A DNA stretch of 64,000 nt from Limnephilus marmoratus (taxonomy: Eukaryota; Arthropoda; Insecta; Trichoptera; Limnephilidae): contig OU862922.1 in NCBI GenBank assembly GCA_917880885.1, positions 23,374,627 through 23,438,626 of the forward strand, written 5' to 3'. Made by a program: the position numbers and the translations under genes. Below the pieces are notes generated by a model. That model made no database searches. It saw only the letters and a list, made by a program, of their open reading frames with translations, and was not told the DNA's origin. Of this stretch, positions 1-9,989 are shown in pieces. Within the stretch, counting starts at the first letter, position 1; every line of letters begins with the position of its first letter.

Positions 1-454
1 ATATAGAACATTCAAAATACTTACATTTTTTTCCATGAACAATTTTTTAATTAGTAATGTTTTCACGTCCGCGGCCGTTTGTCAATTGAATAAAATTTTC
101 ACTGTTTTTTTTTAGTAAGGCGTATTTTTACTATCCACAAACAGACAGCGCCTGATAGGGTTTCCATCACTTTCTTTGTCGTATATTGATGTACTTATTT
201 TTACATGACTGATGTTTTACGTTTATATATTACCATATTTTAAAACTACATAAAATAAATATTTTTTAATGTATATAAAAATAATGGAAGGAAATAAAGA
301 AAAAAGGTCAAATGCATTATACATATATGTATGTAGTTTTGTATTAGTGATCGACGAACAAGCGGATGCAATCTGTTAGCCATAAGTTGCTAAAATAGTT
401 TGTCTTGAGTGTAGTTAGTAATAAGACAGAGCATTAAAGAACATGTATATATGC

Positions 455-520
455 ACAGCGCCTTGAGGTAATTTTTCACAAAAACGGAGTTAAATAAATC
501 ATCCAATTATTATTATTATT
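455..520 (-). repeat. Family W tail, copy 1
   Basis: Read on the minus strand: an ATT/AAT trinucleotide run, then a conserved block ending in TCACCTCAAGGGCGCTGT or a close variant. The same block recurs at 2061, 11517, 12435, 13930, 48211 and 48972. It resembles the 3' terminus of a non-LTR retrotransposon or SINE with an (ATT)n tail. The parent element is not in the window, so the class is inferred. Confidence 0.5.
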
Positions 521-1130
521 TTTCAAAATATACCAAACAAACTTTTTCCCTAGGTCGCAAGCGAATTAGTACTGTTCAAATTTAAAGTATTATTATATCA
601 ATTAAAAATATTTGGGTTAAACCTCGGGTTTGTTATACCTGACTAGGAATTATTATCCATCAGCGGATTTCCCGTTCGGAACAAACCCTTATTCACTTCT
701 TGGGCTGGACTGAGCAAGCAAGTAGAGCTACATAAAAATAATCTCGAGGTTCAGCGTAAAACCTTTCAGTGCATTTGGTTGCTGAAGATCCAATAACAGT
801 TAAATAATAAGACCCTTTTTTCATGTTCTGTAAGTTGACGTTGGAATATCAATGGACTGAATGTGATGTAGAGCAGTAGATCGGTCACGTTTTTCGAAAT
901 GCATAAGAAATTGTTTAATTTAAATTAATATTTTCTTATCTACTCTGACAATCAAAAACCTTTATATGTAAAAGAGAAAAGATAAAATCTTATCTGTACT
1001 GTTAAAAAAATATATTTCTACTGCATGTTTGCATGCTTTTAAATGCCGTTAAAATTGGTCAAAAAGTAAAATTTCAGTAGCTATCGCTAAACATTCCCTT
1101 GCATCATCCATATTTACAAATGTCCTCTTT
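521..1130. other. No recognisable feature
   Basis: AT-rich sequence with no long ORF, inverted repeat or match to other families in the window. Confidence 0.5.
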
Positions 1131-1133
1131 TTA

Positions 1134-1722
1134 CAATATCTCCACACAGGAGGCTTAAGGAAAAAATACCCTCAGGGCCTATGTCATCTTTGGGGATGCT
1201 GTGTGGAGGGTCTTCCTAGGGTAAGGAAGGAGAGGAAGTTCTGGGAAACAAAAGGTACGAGGGGTGGATAGGAATCTGGGGGTCGATGTGTCCAGGAGTG
1301 AGCCTCGTATGAATCTATCCCTCCCACTGCGGTGAAAGGCGATGGGTCGAGAGAGTCCGACTGGAGAGGTCTAGATTATGTCTGCATCAAGCAGTCTCTC
1401 CCGATCCGGCCCGTCACGCAGTAGATGAGCAAACGCATTCGCCACCAAGACCTAGACAAACCTCACCCCGAGAACCCGAAAACCGCTGCTAAATCACCAA
1501 ATGTAGCGATCAAAGGTAGCGGGTAGTAGGTGAATTATGGCAGGAGTGTTGGTTATTCAATAAATGGTTCTAGGGGCGGCGGTATCTATACCCGCCCCCC
1601 AATAGAGTACCTACTTGATCGCTACATTTGAGGTGAATTATGGCAGGAGTGTTGGTTATTCAATAAATGGTTCTAGGGGCGGCGGTATCTATACCCGCCC
1701 CCCAATAGAGTACCTACTTGAT
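1134..1722 (+). repeat. Dispersed repeat family A, copy 1
   Basis: The copy starts at a CTCCACACAGGAGGC block and runs through a region containing AAGGAGAGGAAGTTCTGGGA, CCCACTGCGGTG and GATCCGGCCC to a tail with TGTTGGTTATTCAATAAATGG and CCCGCC. Five more copies lie at 11674, 14568, 15438, 16730 (minus) and 43975. No terminal inverted repeats, poly-A tail or consistent coding frame were seen, so the class is unknown. This copy is longer because its 3' 100 bp is duplicated in tandem. Confidence 0.75.
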
Positions 1723-1735
1723 TAATAATTGATAC
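1528..1735 (+). repeat. 103-bp tandem duplication inside family A
   Basis: A segment beginning AGGTGAATTATGGCAGGAGT and ending TACCTACTTGAT occurs twice, starting near 1528 and 1631, and is almost identical. It duplicates the 3' end of the family A copy, so it arose after that copy was in place. Confidence 0.8.
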
Positions 1736-2060
1736 ACCTTCACATTCAAGGTCATTTAATAAACATTCTCCAGCCCTAAAGAGTCCAAAATTCTCCAGTC
1801 TTCTAAAAATATATATCAACTCTACTTTTGCCACTAATCTTTTCATAAATGTAATACTAATAGTGATGGGGGTAGCAAATGTGCAATGTCCAGTGTTTTA
1901 TTTAAATATGATGTCCTCCGCGTGCAGAGCCGTATCTTCTCCAAGCATAAACTTTCTAATTAAAGTGTGTTTATCGGAAGTGACCTGCCAGGTAAATATG
2001 TTTCTGTATCCATTTGTAAATAGTAAAACTAGATAGAACCTAATAATTCTTAATAAATTA

Positions 2061-2130
2061 TACAGCGCCCTTGAGGTGATTTTTCACGAAAACGGCGCTC
2101 TATAAATTATTCAATTATTATTATTATTAA
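2061..2130 (-). repeat. Family W tail, copy 2
   Basis: The most complete W copy. Minus-strand reading gives an (AAT)n run, TTTATAGAGCGCCGTTTTCG, TGAAAAATCACC and AAGGGCGCTGT. Confidence 0.55.
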
Positions 2131-2639
2131 GGGATTTCTGGGACTTCCCCTACAGCTTTTCAAACACCGCTTAAAAAGCCAGCCTCTCGGCACATGGCAG
2201 TAATTTGTTCACAGTTTTGGGAATTTCACGAGATGCATCGACGAGAATCGATCATCACCTCCGACGAAGGTGAAAAAATACAATTGTCAAATGCATTCCG
2301 TTGCATTTTTATGTTTATGGCACCACGTGGGTGATCCTGGGCGGCTCATGTTCCTGCCAGATGCGGGAAACGAACAAGACGGATTTATGGAAACTAATTT
2401 CTGTGTCATAAAGGTAAAGTTTTACAACGGCTTAACAAGCTACCAGTCCAGTGCTAATACGGCCTGCGAAACTAAATATAATGCTATTATGTAGGCATTA
2501 TCAACCACTGCCTTTATAGGGGAAGCAAAGAGAATCGAACGCTAAAAAATCAGTTCTTTAATTTCTGAATTTGTTAAAAAGACCTTGATTAACTTACAGA
2601 TGCATTATATTTGTGTGCATGCCGTAGAAGAGTCCCTAC

Positions 2640-2905
2640 GGTTCCGAACATCTTTCCAGATCCGGATCCAATAGGTCCATTACATCCTTAATTGGGGTAT
2701 GTTGTGAGGCGGGAAGGAATAGTGAAGGGAAGGAGGTGGGGACAAGGAAGGTTGGGAAGGCATCTTGCTATTCAGATCTGGTCACTAAACACAGCTAAAA
2801 CAAACAAGCAGCATTTCGAATCTGAATTGTGGGATTTCAACAGGGCGATACTGATGGTTGCCTACTACTCTGCACCAAAGCAAAAACTGTTGACATAGAC
2901 GCCAT
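2640..2905 (-). repeat. SINE body fragment
   Basis: Matches the tRNA-unrelated body of the SINE at 54028-54438, in the same orientation: AATTGGGGTATGTTGTGAGG, CTATTCAGATCTGGTCAC and CAGGGCGATACTGA all recur. The tRNA-like head is missing. An ORF across this block is accidental. Confidence 0.65.
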
Positions 2906-3042
2906 CTTCTTTACAGAATTAGGTATTTTGAACTAAGAGGGTACCTACCAAAAAAGTTTAGAATAAAATACAAAGATAACTATAATTAATAAATTATACC
3001 TAGAAAGATACGAATAGACGTACAAATTAATGTAAAATATAA

Positions 3043-3422
3043 TCAATGTATTATATTATAAAAGAAAGTGTATTATAAGTATAAGAGTGTGCGGCTCGCA
3101 AAAAATCAAAAACGAGTCCCGGTATGGTCAAGGGAATTATATGGTTTGGTAGATCTCTTTCCGCCCTCCAGGATGACCGTTCCCGTTTTTACCTAAAGGG
3201 CGTGCTTTTGAAGATATAAGGGCTGGAAGTTTCGCCCTCTTGAAATTTCTAGAACAGTCTTCCGGAAAGTTCTAGAAGGTTCCATAGAGCTCTAGAAAGT
3301 TCTGGAAGGAGTGGCGGAGTATGTCGTGGAATGTTTGAGAATAGGGAATCGGGAACATCTTTGTGGAACATTCCAGAACACTCTCGAATGTTGTTTTGAG
3401 CGAAGCCGGGTAACCCAGCTAG
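3043..3422 (+). mobile_element. Non-autonomous Helitron-like element with heat-shock-like motifs
   Basis: The left end reads A then TCAATGTATTATATTATAAA, like other Helitron-like heads in the window. The right end is GCGAAGCCGGGTAACCCAG then CTAG followed by T, matching the Helitron 3' rule (CTRR, insertion between A and T). There is no coding sequence. The interior from 3242 to 3393 is packed with GAA/TTC units, listed separately. The 5' boundary is inferred. Confidence 0.6.
3242..3393. promoter_or_regulatory. Cluster of four heat-shock-element-like arrays
   Basis: Heat shock factor binds alternating GAA and TTC triplets with starts 5 bp apart. Here there are three units at 3242/3247/3252, five perfect alternating units at 3260/3265/3270/3275/3280, three at 3295/3300/3305, and a six-unit array at 3366-3393 with four exact and two one-mismatch units. 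The 5-bp phasing is read directly from the sequence. Heat-shock binding or inducibility is inferred. Confidence 0.6.
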
Positions 3423-4115
3423 TAATTAAATAAAATTATGTAGCTCGGCAGTTGAGTGCATCGCAAATACTTATGTAGAATTATTGATTTTGTTATTTTA
3501 CGGCTTTATTAAGCGCCCTTTTTGTAATATTAAAAAATGATTACGCAAATTGACTGCCAAAAAATATATTGGTTAGAAAAGACAAATAAGTTGATAAATC
3601 TGTACGTATAGGGACTGACAGTGAAAGTGATGGATAGGCAATGACGATAGAATGTCACACACTGACAGGCAATTCATAATAACTACAATCATACATCATC
3701 AAACACATAACAGTGGCTTACTAATTCGATTTCCCATGTGATCGGCCTTACTATATATTTTTACTGTTGCCATCTTCTATTTACAAAGACTTACTAGGTG
3801 CTCCGATAAGACCGTTACAGAAAGTAATTATTCATTCTGTTAATCCTCCAAATTCCAAACGCAAACATATCACAGCGGAATCGCATCCTAATAGGATTAA
3901 AGTCAGTGGAAGCGTCCCCCAAGGCATCTGAAGAAAGTTCTGGCTTTGTGTTCTGTATTCAAATAATACAGAATACTGTGTCTACCCCTATTCGTATACG
4001 ACATGTATTATTTTATCATTATTTACCAATACTAGGTAGATATTTTAATTTGAAACTAATATTAAAAAAGATTAAGGCGTAATGTATATCGTAGCAGGAA
4101 TGTTTGAAGTTAGGA
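3423..4115. other. No recognisable feature
   Basis: AT-rich sequence with no ORF, repeat or regulatory pattern that I can support. Confidence 0.5.
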
Positions 4116-4119
4116 AGCA

Positions 4120-4470
4120 TTTCGCTGTAGTAAGCTGGGGAGCTACATACAAAACAAAAAATCTACTCCCTGTCGAAATTGTGCAACGTCTAATTATAAA
4201 AATTATATTTAAAAAAAAACCAAGAGACTATCCAACACCATAATTCAAATAATAAAAGAAAAGCAAATTCAGCTTAACTCTTGTACTCGTCAAAAACATA
4301 TATTTCCAACACAAAAATGTAACACCTCATTTGCACAACATCATTACACCTAAGAGTATGTAGGGAAAACTACTTCAATAGCCTTCCTGAAAAGATAATA
4401 ACAATCGAAGACGATAAATGCCTACTAAAAGCAATTAAAGAGCAATTCAATGTAAAAAGAAGAAAATAAT
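4120..4470 (+). pseudogene. Decayed LINE reverse-transcriptase C-terminus
   Basis: Frame-broken translation gives SWGATYKTKNLLPVEIVQR followed by KPRDYPT. This parallels the GWGGAFKTSLLPLEIIQR and KPYDYPT segment of the longer relic at 20029-20679, so it is the same LINE family on the opposite strand. It holds stops and frameshifts and ends near a short lysine/arginine-rich tail. Confidence 0.6.
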
Positions 4471-5195
4471 GAAATTATCTTCATAACCTGTATAACTTTT
4501 AAATTTGTCTATTTTTTTAAAGTTCCTACCATAATTAATTATAAAATACAAAATATATTTTTCATCCCGATACTCATCCCTCTTCTAATCACAAGCGTCT
4601 CCTTCTGCAGAAGAGAAACATGATAAAATGAAAAGAAAAAAAAACAGTGAAAACTTATTATGCATTCAAAATTATTATACTTTGTAAACTGTTCATTTAA
4701 TAAATAAAAAAAATAAAATACATAAATAAAAATTTCAGAACATAAATAAATAAAATAATAAAAAATAATAAAATAATAAAACATAAACACCCGTCTCAGA
4801 ACAGACATCGTCTAGTGAGGCGGGTTACTTGCTTGTTTGTATATGATAATGTTATTTCAATAAACGCCCGTGTTGCCTTCAATTAAAATTTAAAAAAATT
4901 GAGTAAATTTATATAATATGTTTGCAAAATATAATTTCAAATTTTGCATTCATTTTAATATTGTATAGATCCGTTTTCGATACTTATTTTCATATGATTT
5001 ATGTTTACATTTGAATAATTATTTAATACCGAAAATGACAATTTAATTCAATTTATTTTATTACTTCAGTTATTACTTTTATTGTTCACTTTATTGCGTT
5101 TTTAAATAAATTTGTAAATGAGAATTACGTAAATTAAAAAATGTGTCTAAATACCGACCAGCTTTCTTTTAAAAAAATTTATACGAAACCACACG
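4471..5195. other. Very AT-rich, no recognisable feature
   Basis: Dominated by A/T runs and AAATAAAATA-type simple sequence around 4700-4790. The minus-strand ORF there is low-complexity Phe/Tyr/Ile and not credible. Confidence 0.5.
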
Positions 5196-5199
5196 TGTC

Positions 5200-5375
5200 C
5201 CAACTGCTCCCAACCATCTGGAGCCAGTAAGACTATGGCATCCCCAATTGCTGAAAGTAGTGAGGAGGGGAAGGAGTTGTGAAGAGGAAGGTTGGGAATT
5301 CTGGCTATTCAGATTTGATCACTAAACACGGCTAAACCATTTAAAGCAACGTTTCAATTCTGAATAGTGGAATGA
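5200..5375 (-). repeat. SINE body fragment
   Basis: Contains CATCTGGAGCCAGT, ATCCCCAATTG and GGCTATTCAGATTTG-type blocks shared with the SINE bodies at 38340 and 54028. The tRNA-like head is missing. Confidence 0.65.
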
Positions 5376-6550
5376 ACATTTTCGTTATTTCCACAACAGT
5401 GAATTTCCTGTTATTATTTGAACACGTGTCAACAATAAATAGATTGAAGGACAAATACGTTACACAATTACGTGAAACCATTTCATATTTTTCGTTAAAA
5501 ATTGCCAAAAATTCCAAATAAGACATTACAAATATTTTGAAGTGGACTATTTGAGTGTCGTAATTTTGGACAATTTTAGTATTGGAAGAACCGCAGTTAC
5601 GCTCTGATGCACTGTGAAAATTTCAGAAAGCATTCTCATAACGTCATAATCATAACCTACTGCGGGTTGCTTGAGCATGTTAAGTGAGCAGGGCCGTCAA
5701 CACATTATCAAGTGCCTACAATTGAATACCATTTTGTCCTATTTTTAGCAGCTGTCTAACTCTGCTGTGTGAACCATTTCCCTGTCTCTAGTCTTTTGCT
5801 TTTCTTCGTTGCATCGTTTCAAGATTAGTTGAACATGCTGAGGCGCCCTCTGAATTGAGATCACAGCGACAATAGCAGCAGTGACACTGCGTCAGTGTCC
5901 ATTCCCCAAGCGTTGTGCATCTCATCGCTTCAAGGTACCTAATCGAGCAACTAGGCTAAATATATTATTCTGCAACAATAATTCTGGGACCAACTACACG
6001 TGCCTCGCTTTACATACTTGGAAACAAATTCATCTCAAATGGCCTCCGACAACACGATGGTCACAGCAGTCTTTCAGCACCAAGCGCCACTCCCGAGTGA
6101 GCGTCGGGCCCGAGCTCATTCCGGACCACGCCATACATAATAATTGATGATTTATTTTTAATAATATTTTTTTTTCTATTCTATGTGCTCTCTCTTTACT
6201 TAAAACTTACTGTGTAAATGTATAACTATGTGGGACGTAGTGGATTGTACTATCCTGGAATAAAACGTTTTCATTATTATTAAATATCGACATATAAGTT
6301 TAACATTATTAAAGAGATACCCGAGTGATATTTTAATGTAGCATATTTTTATAATTATTAATGTGCATCGTATGGGAGCTGATGAACATATTTTTGTATT
6401 CTTTCTATTTATCAACAACGTAAAAACTTGTTCCTCTCTTTTCTTTTTCTGTACCATGCACTTTGTCATGTATTATTCACCTGTAAATTTTGTATTATTA
6501 ATTATTATTTTTATGCCATCTGCAATTTAAAAACGGTTTTATTCCCCTCT
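5376..6550. other. No recognisable feature
   Basis: A modestly GC-richer patch at 5880-6140 holds an 88-codon ORF with no recognisable domain. A TGGAATAAAACG motif near 6255 could be a polyadenylation signal. It may be a decayed retroelement or gene end, but neither can be supported. Confidence 0.4.
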
Positions 6551-6555
6551 TAACG

Positions 6556-6817
6556 TCTTACTAAAATTATAAACGCGAAAGTTTGTATGGATGTATGTGT
6601 GTTTGTTATTCTTTCACGCCAAAGCTACTGAATGGATTTTAATAAAACTTTACAATAATAGCTCATACATCAGAATAATATATATGCTATAATTTATAAA
6701 GCTAGCTAGGAAGGGGACGCGGGGGCGGGAACGGGGACGCACGGGAAAGGTGATTCAGGTAGAAACAATGTATTTCTTTGAATTATGGCATTGCAACGCA
6801 TGCCGGGAACCAGCTAG
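6556..6817 (+). mobile_element. Helitron-like non-autonomous element
   Basis: Head TCTTACTAAAATTATAAACG and end GCATGCCGGGAACCAG then CTAG are shared, with variation, with elements at 15108, 26685, 30758 and 40235. The centre is a G-rich tract (GGGGACGCGGGGGCGGGAAC). Non-coding. The base after CTAG is C, not the expected T. Confidence 0.55.
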
Positions 6818-6831
6818 CATATTTATATAAT

Positions 6832-7188
6832 CATCATAATCTTCTCCCCCTTGTCCTATTCGGGTCGGGGATCCATTGCATCAACAAGGTTCTTCCATAC
6901 GTCCCTGAATTGCGCTGTTTGTTCGGCCTCCGTCAATGGCAGTCCCATCCTCCCCTCACACAGTTTCTGAAGTTGCCTCGCCCAACTGTGTCTGGGGCGG
7001 CCCACTAAACGTCTACCCTCTGGAATCGCACTCAGTATCTTCCTCGGAATTCGGTCATCAGACGTTCTTAGTACATACCTCAGTTGCGATTTTTCTACAA
7101 GGATTAGCAGTGGTTCAATGTTTAGATCATCTCGGATCGTCGACTTTCTTATATGATCCCATTTCTTAACCCCTGCCACTCCTCTCAA
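6832..7188 (-). pseudogene. LINE reverse-transcriptase C-terminal fragment
   Basis: The minus-strand translation has DHIRKSTIRDDLNIEPLL, then SQLRYVLR, RIPRKIL and GRRLVGRPRHSWARQLQ. This order (DxIRxxxIRxxLxxEPLL, SQLRW, GRRxxGRPRxRW) is the region downstream of the reverse-transcriptase domain in non-LTR retrotransposons. About 110 codons are open and the rest is missing, so it is a 5'-truncated copy. The clade is not assigned. Confidence 0.75.
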
Positions 7189-7443
7189 GTACCTAATTTG
7201 GCGGCTTGGACTCTAGAACGTGTTTGTTCGTTTAGCATCCATAATTTATATGATCACCTTATCTATTTCTTTATTTTTTTTCACTTAAACATTGTGTCTC
7301 TGTATCATACAAACATTATCTAAAATCTTATGAGGACATTGAAAATTAATAAATAAAAATAGATTATAATTTTGAATGTAGCTATAACTTTGTGGTTATC
7401 AATTATTCATAAATGAAACAATGTTACTTTGTTTGAACCACTT

Positions 7444-7506
7444 GTATATTTGTTTAAAGCCGACCGGTTTCGGAACGATCGTTCCTTCCTCAGGGCAAAC
7501 GTATAC
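7444..7506 (-). ncRNA. Hammerhead ribozyme core (type I, short stem III)
   Basis: On the minus strand: GCC, catalytic box CTGAGGA, a stem II hairpin with GGAAC pairing GTTCC around a GATC loop, GAAA, then CCGGTC and GGC. GCC pairs GGC as the start of stem I. ACCGGT is a self-complementary minimal stem III, and cleavage would follow GTC. Stem I extends past a TTT bulge by GTTT/AAAC and then GTATA/TATAC. All core residues fit the hammerhead consensus. Confidence 0.75.
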
Positions 7507-7544
7507 TGATTTGACAATTACAAAATAGTGGGTGGGAACAATGT

Positions 7545-7900
7545 ATTTATTTATTTATTGTTTTACACTGTAGGTAAAAATGTTTACAATACAATTTGTT
7601 ACCTCACTAGGACAAGCCTGTGTTGAGGTTAACAATAATTATACAAGTTAACAAAATAACACAAAATTATACAGATTTTGAAAGAACAATATTGTTGTAT
7701 TTCTGACAGATTGAGATTATGGGTACCTACTAAACTGATGGCTCTTGGTAGTACATTAATGTAGACTTTTAGGGTGACCATAGTTTTGAGATCTGATTTA
7801 TTATTGATCTGTATTATTACTAAGGATTGTGGTAGGGGTGGAGCCGATGCTAGGGATTAATGAAGAGTGGGTGGGTAGGGGAACATATATATCCATGATT
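7545..7900 (-). repeat. LINE 3' untranslated tail
   Basis: Begins at an (AAATA)n-type tail (TTTATTTATTG as written). Carries a hairpin at 7600-7630 in which CCTCA pairs TGAGG around CACAGGCTTGTCC-like sequence. A related hairpin with ACGGGCTTAGCC lies in another LINE tail at 35821. No ORF remains. Confidence 0.45.
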
Positions 7901-8930
7901 GGGCTGTAAGATAATATTTTTTGTTTGTTGATAATAGATTCATTATTTTTAAGGGATTTTTTTTTTATTTATTTTCAAGGCTTTTTTCGTTATCATACAT
8001 AAAATAAATTAATAAATAAATTACGTTGTTTCTACTAACTTATGGTTGTTGTTCACATCGTGATAAAAAAACATATTAAAATCTGCCATATTGATGAATT
8101 AAAAGGTGTTTGATGACCCTGTCCGCAGTGGGTCTGCAGCTAACGATGATAATTGCATTATTTGAAACAGAAGAGGCGCCGCTCAAAAGAGAATGTATGT
8201 GGAATGCGATTTCACATGACGATTTGCCCACTCCGCTCCCTCTACTGAAATTATTAACTCACTCCAGTTCACTCCATCAGAGCTCGCATGCAAAAATTAC
8301 CGACAATCTAAAAGAATGAAAGTGGAATAAAATTTTGCGATGTAATCACACACACTGGTGTTAGCACCGTAGTTGTTTGCAAATACATACTCGTACTTCA
8401 AATGTCGGATCAAAAATGTTTTCAAAACATCCGACAAAACAAAAACATTGGGGCTGGGCCACAATATTTTTGTTTTCCGAGGTCGATGAAACACAAAATA
8501 CTTTGTGTCCTCGACCTAAACACCCACAAAATACATACGTTTTTTTGTCAATGTGCACATTATTGCTTGAGACGTGGTTTAGACACGACCTACTAGTAGT
8601 ATTATAAATAAACCGATAGCGATAATAAAATAATAACACACCTCCATTATGGGGGAACATATTGTGTATTATATTATAACATAAAATGATTTATTGCAAT
8701 GTAACATATTTTATTTTTAGTGATGCAACAGAACGTTTTGAATAAACGTATATATTTTATATTTAATTTGTAAAGTCTTCTTCTTTTAAATGTTATGTAT
8801 AATATACAAGTGGTTCAAACAAAGTAACATTGTTTCATTTACCTATAATGTTTAACCACAAAGTTATAACTACATTCAAAAGTATAAAACAATAACTTTG
8901 TAAACACCACTTTTATTTTCTATACTTTAT

Positions 8931-8969
8931 GCCGACCGGTTTTCGCTACAACCGTAGCTTCTTCAGGGC
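8931..8969 (-). ncRNA. Hammerhead ribozyme core, second copy
   Basis: Minus strand: GCC, CTGAAGA, stem II GCTAC/GTAGC with a GGTT loop, GAAA plus one extra A, then CCGGTC and GGC. Core and stem I match the copy at 7444, whereas stem II differs in sequence but keeps pairing. The extra A after GAAA may impair activity. Confidence 0.65.
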
Positions 8970-9002
8970 AATATAATACTATTATACTGCCCGAAGAAGC
9001 TA
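8955..9002. repeat. Inverted repeat around a partial hammerhead core
   Basis: TAGCTTCTTCAGGGCA is followed after about 17 bp by TGCCCGAAGAAGCTA, its near-perfect inverse lacking one T of the catalytic box. The second half is a broken plus-strand core facing the intact minus-strand one. Confidence 0.6.
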
Positions 9003-9309
9003 ATATAATGTCACATCACCATTTATCCGCATCGAATGAACAAATAAAATAACGATCTTCCGTAAAATTTAAATTTCAGTAATTTTACTCAGAAATTAGT
9101 AAAGGCGTAAGTAATAAAAATAAAAGCAATACATTTTTTTCTTCGTAATACCTATCCAGAAATAATATAAATACAACGTCTGTAAGTGGTCTAACCACAG
9201 TTGTGGTTAACACACATCAAACTGTGTATCAAACAGTAATAATAATTATATAGCAGAACTTGTTTATAAATAAACTATTTTTATAAATTGAATAATAGTA
9301 TTATTGAAT

Positions 9310-9400
9310 ACGGCCAGGAGTATGTGCCAAGATCGAGTTGTTTGGCAGTCCGTCCTCTCTGCCTACCCCTGCGGGGAAACGGCGTGATGGTTAGTTAGTT
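9310..9400 (+). pseudogene. 3' end of a LINE, short copy
   Basis: Contains GCCAAGATCGAGTTGTTTGG, CTCTGCCTACCCCTGCGGGG and AAACGGCGTGATGGTTAGTT, the inverse of 23465-23550. The codons match the CQDRVVWRSILSAYPC end of that relic. Only the terminal codons are kept. Confidence 0.7.
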
Positions 9401-9428
9401 GAATACGAATACGAAGTAATAGTTTGAT

Positions 9429-9497
9429 CCTTCTACCTTCTTAACAAGCATTTTTTCGGTAATCGTTTGCAGATAAATAATTCAATTCTCTTAGTAC
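9429..9497 (+). repeat. Left direct repeat flanking the LTR-like block
   Basis: CTTCTACCTTCTTAACAAGC followed by ATTTTTTCGGTAATCGT recurs with about 85-90% identity at 10966-11034. The pair brackets 1.47 kb that includes repeat X and the GC-rich promoter-like block. Confidence 0.7.
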
Positions 9498-9589
9498 ATT
9501 GTGGCTTGTCTTAAGGCTCTGCAACCGGACCCGAAAAGAAGAAGATGGAGAGATACGATATTACGAATGTTAGAGGAGAGCGCTAACAT

Positions 9590-9830
9590 TTACAGCGACA
9601 AAGTCGATGCGAAAATTGCGAAAATGTTTAATAAAACACGACTCGTTTAAAATCGAGCAAAAATCTCGCGGGGAGCATCTTAAACAGCATTTAAAAATAC
9701 CCTGTGAATTTTTTCATACATATAACTTGTAAAATAACTGAAACAAACGTGTTAATAATAATTTTTGGAGCATACTTTGCGATTTTTTTCTATCGAGGGA
9801 TTTTTATATAATTTTCGTTTCGGCGCGGGC
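9590..9830 (-). repeat. Dispersed repeat X, copy 1
   Basis: Shares GAGCAAAAATCTCG, GCGATTTTTTTCTATCGAGG and CATACTTTGCG-type blocks (inverted) with 38745-38925 and 49720-49905. About 180-240 bp, non-coding, class unknown. Confidence 0.6.
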
Positions 9831-9989
9831 AAAGTCTAGATATTATCTTCAAGAATAACATATATTTTATAGGAGCTTTAAAACTTACCGTGTTTAAGGG
9901 AAATATGTGTGGCGGCACATCATAAACTTCGCCATCAAAAGAAGATTCGAGAACATCTCCTAATATTCGCGCGGCGCCGGCAAACCTAC

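Larger units (their letters stand above)
7375..9002. mobile_element. Penelope-like composite locus with inverted repeats
   Basis: About 80 bp at 7375-7450 recurs inverted at 8800-8880 (shared blocks ACAATGTTACTTTGTTTGAA, CTTTGTGGTTA). Each outer flank continues into a hammerhead-ribozyme core on the minus strand. Penelope-like elements are known for repeats that can lie inverted and that contain hammerhead ribozymes. No Penelope reverse transcriptase or GIY-YIG domain is visible, so this is a remnant or non-autonomous derivative, interrupted by a LINE tail at 7545. Confidence 0.5.

Noticed and set aside
4539..4808. 89-codon Phe/Tyr-rich ORF
   Set aside because: Low-complexity product of an A-rich strand (AAATAAAATA runs).
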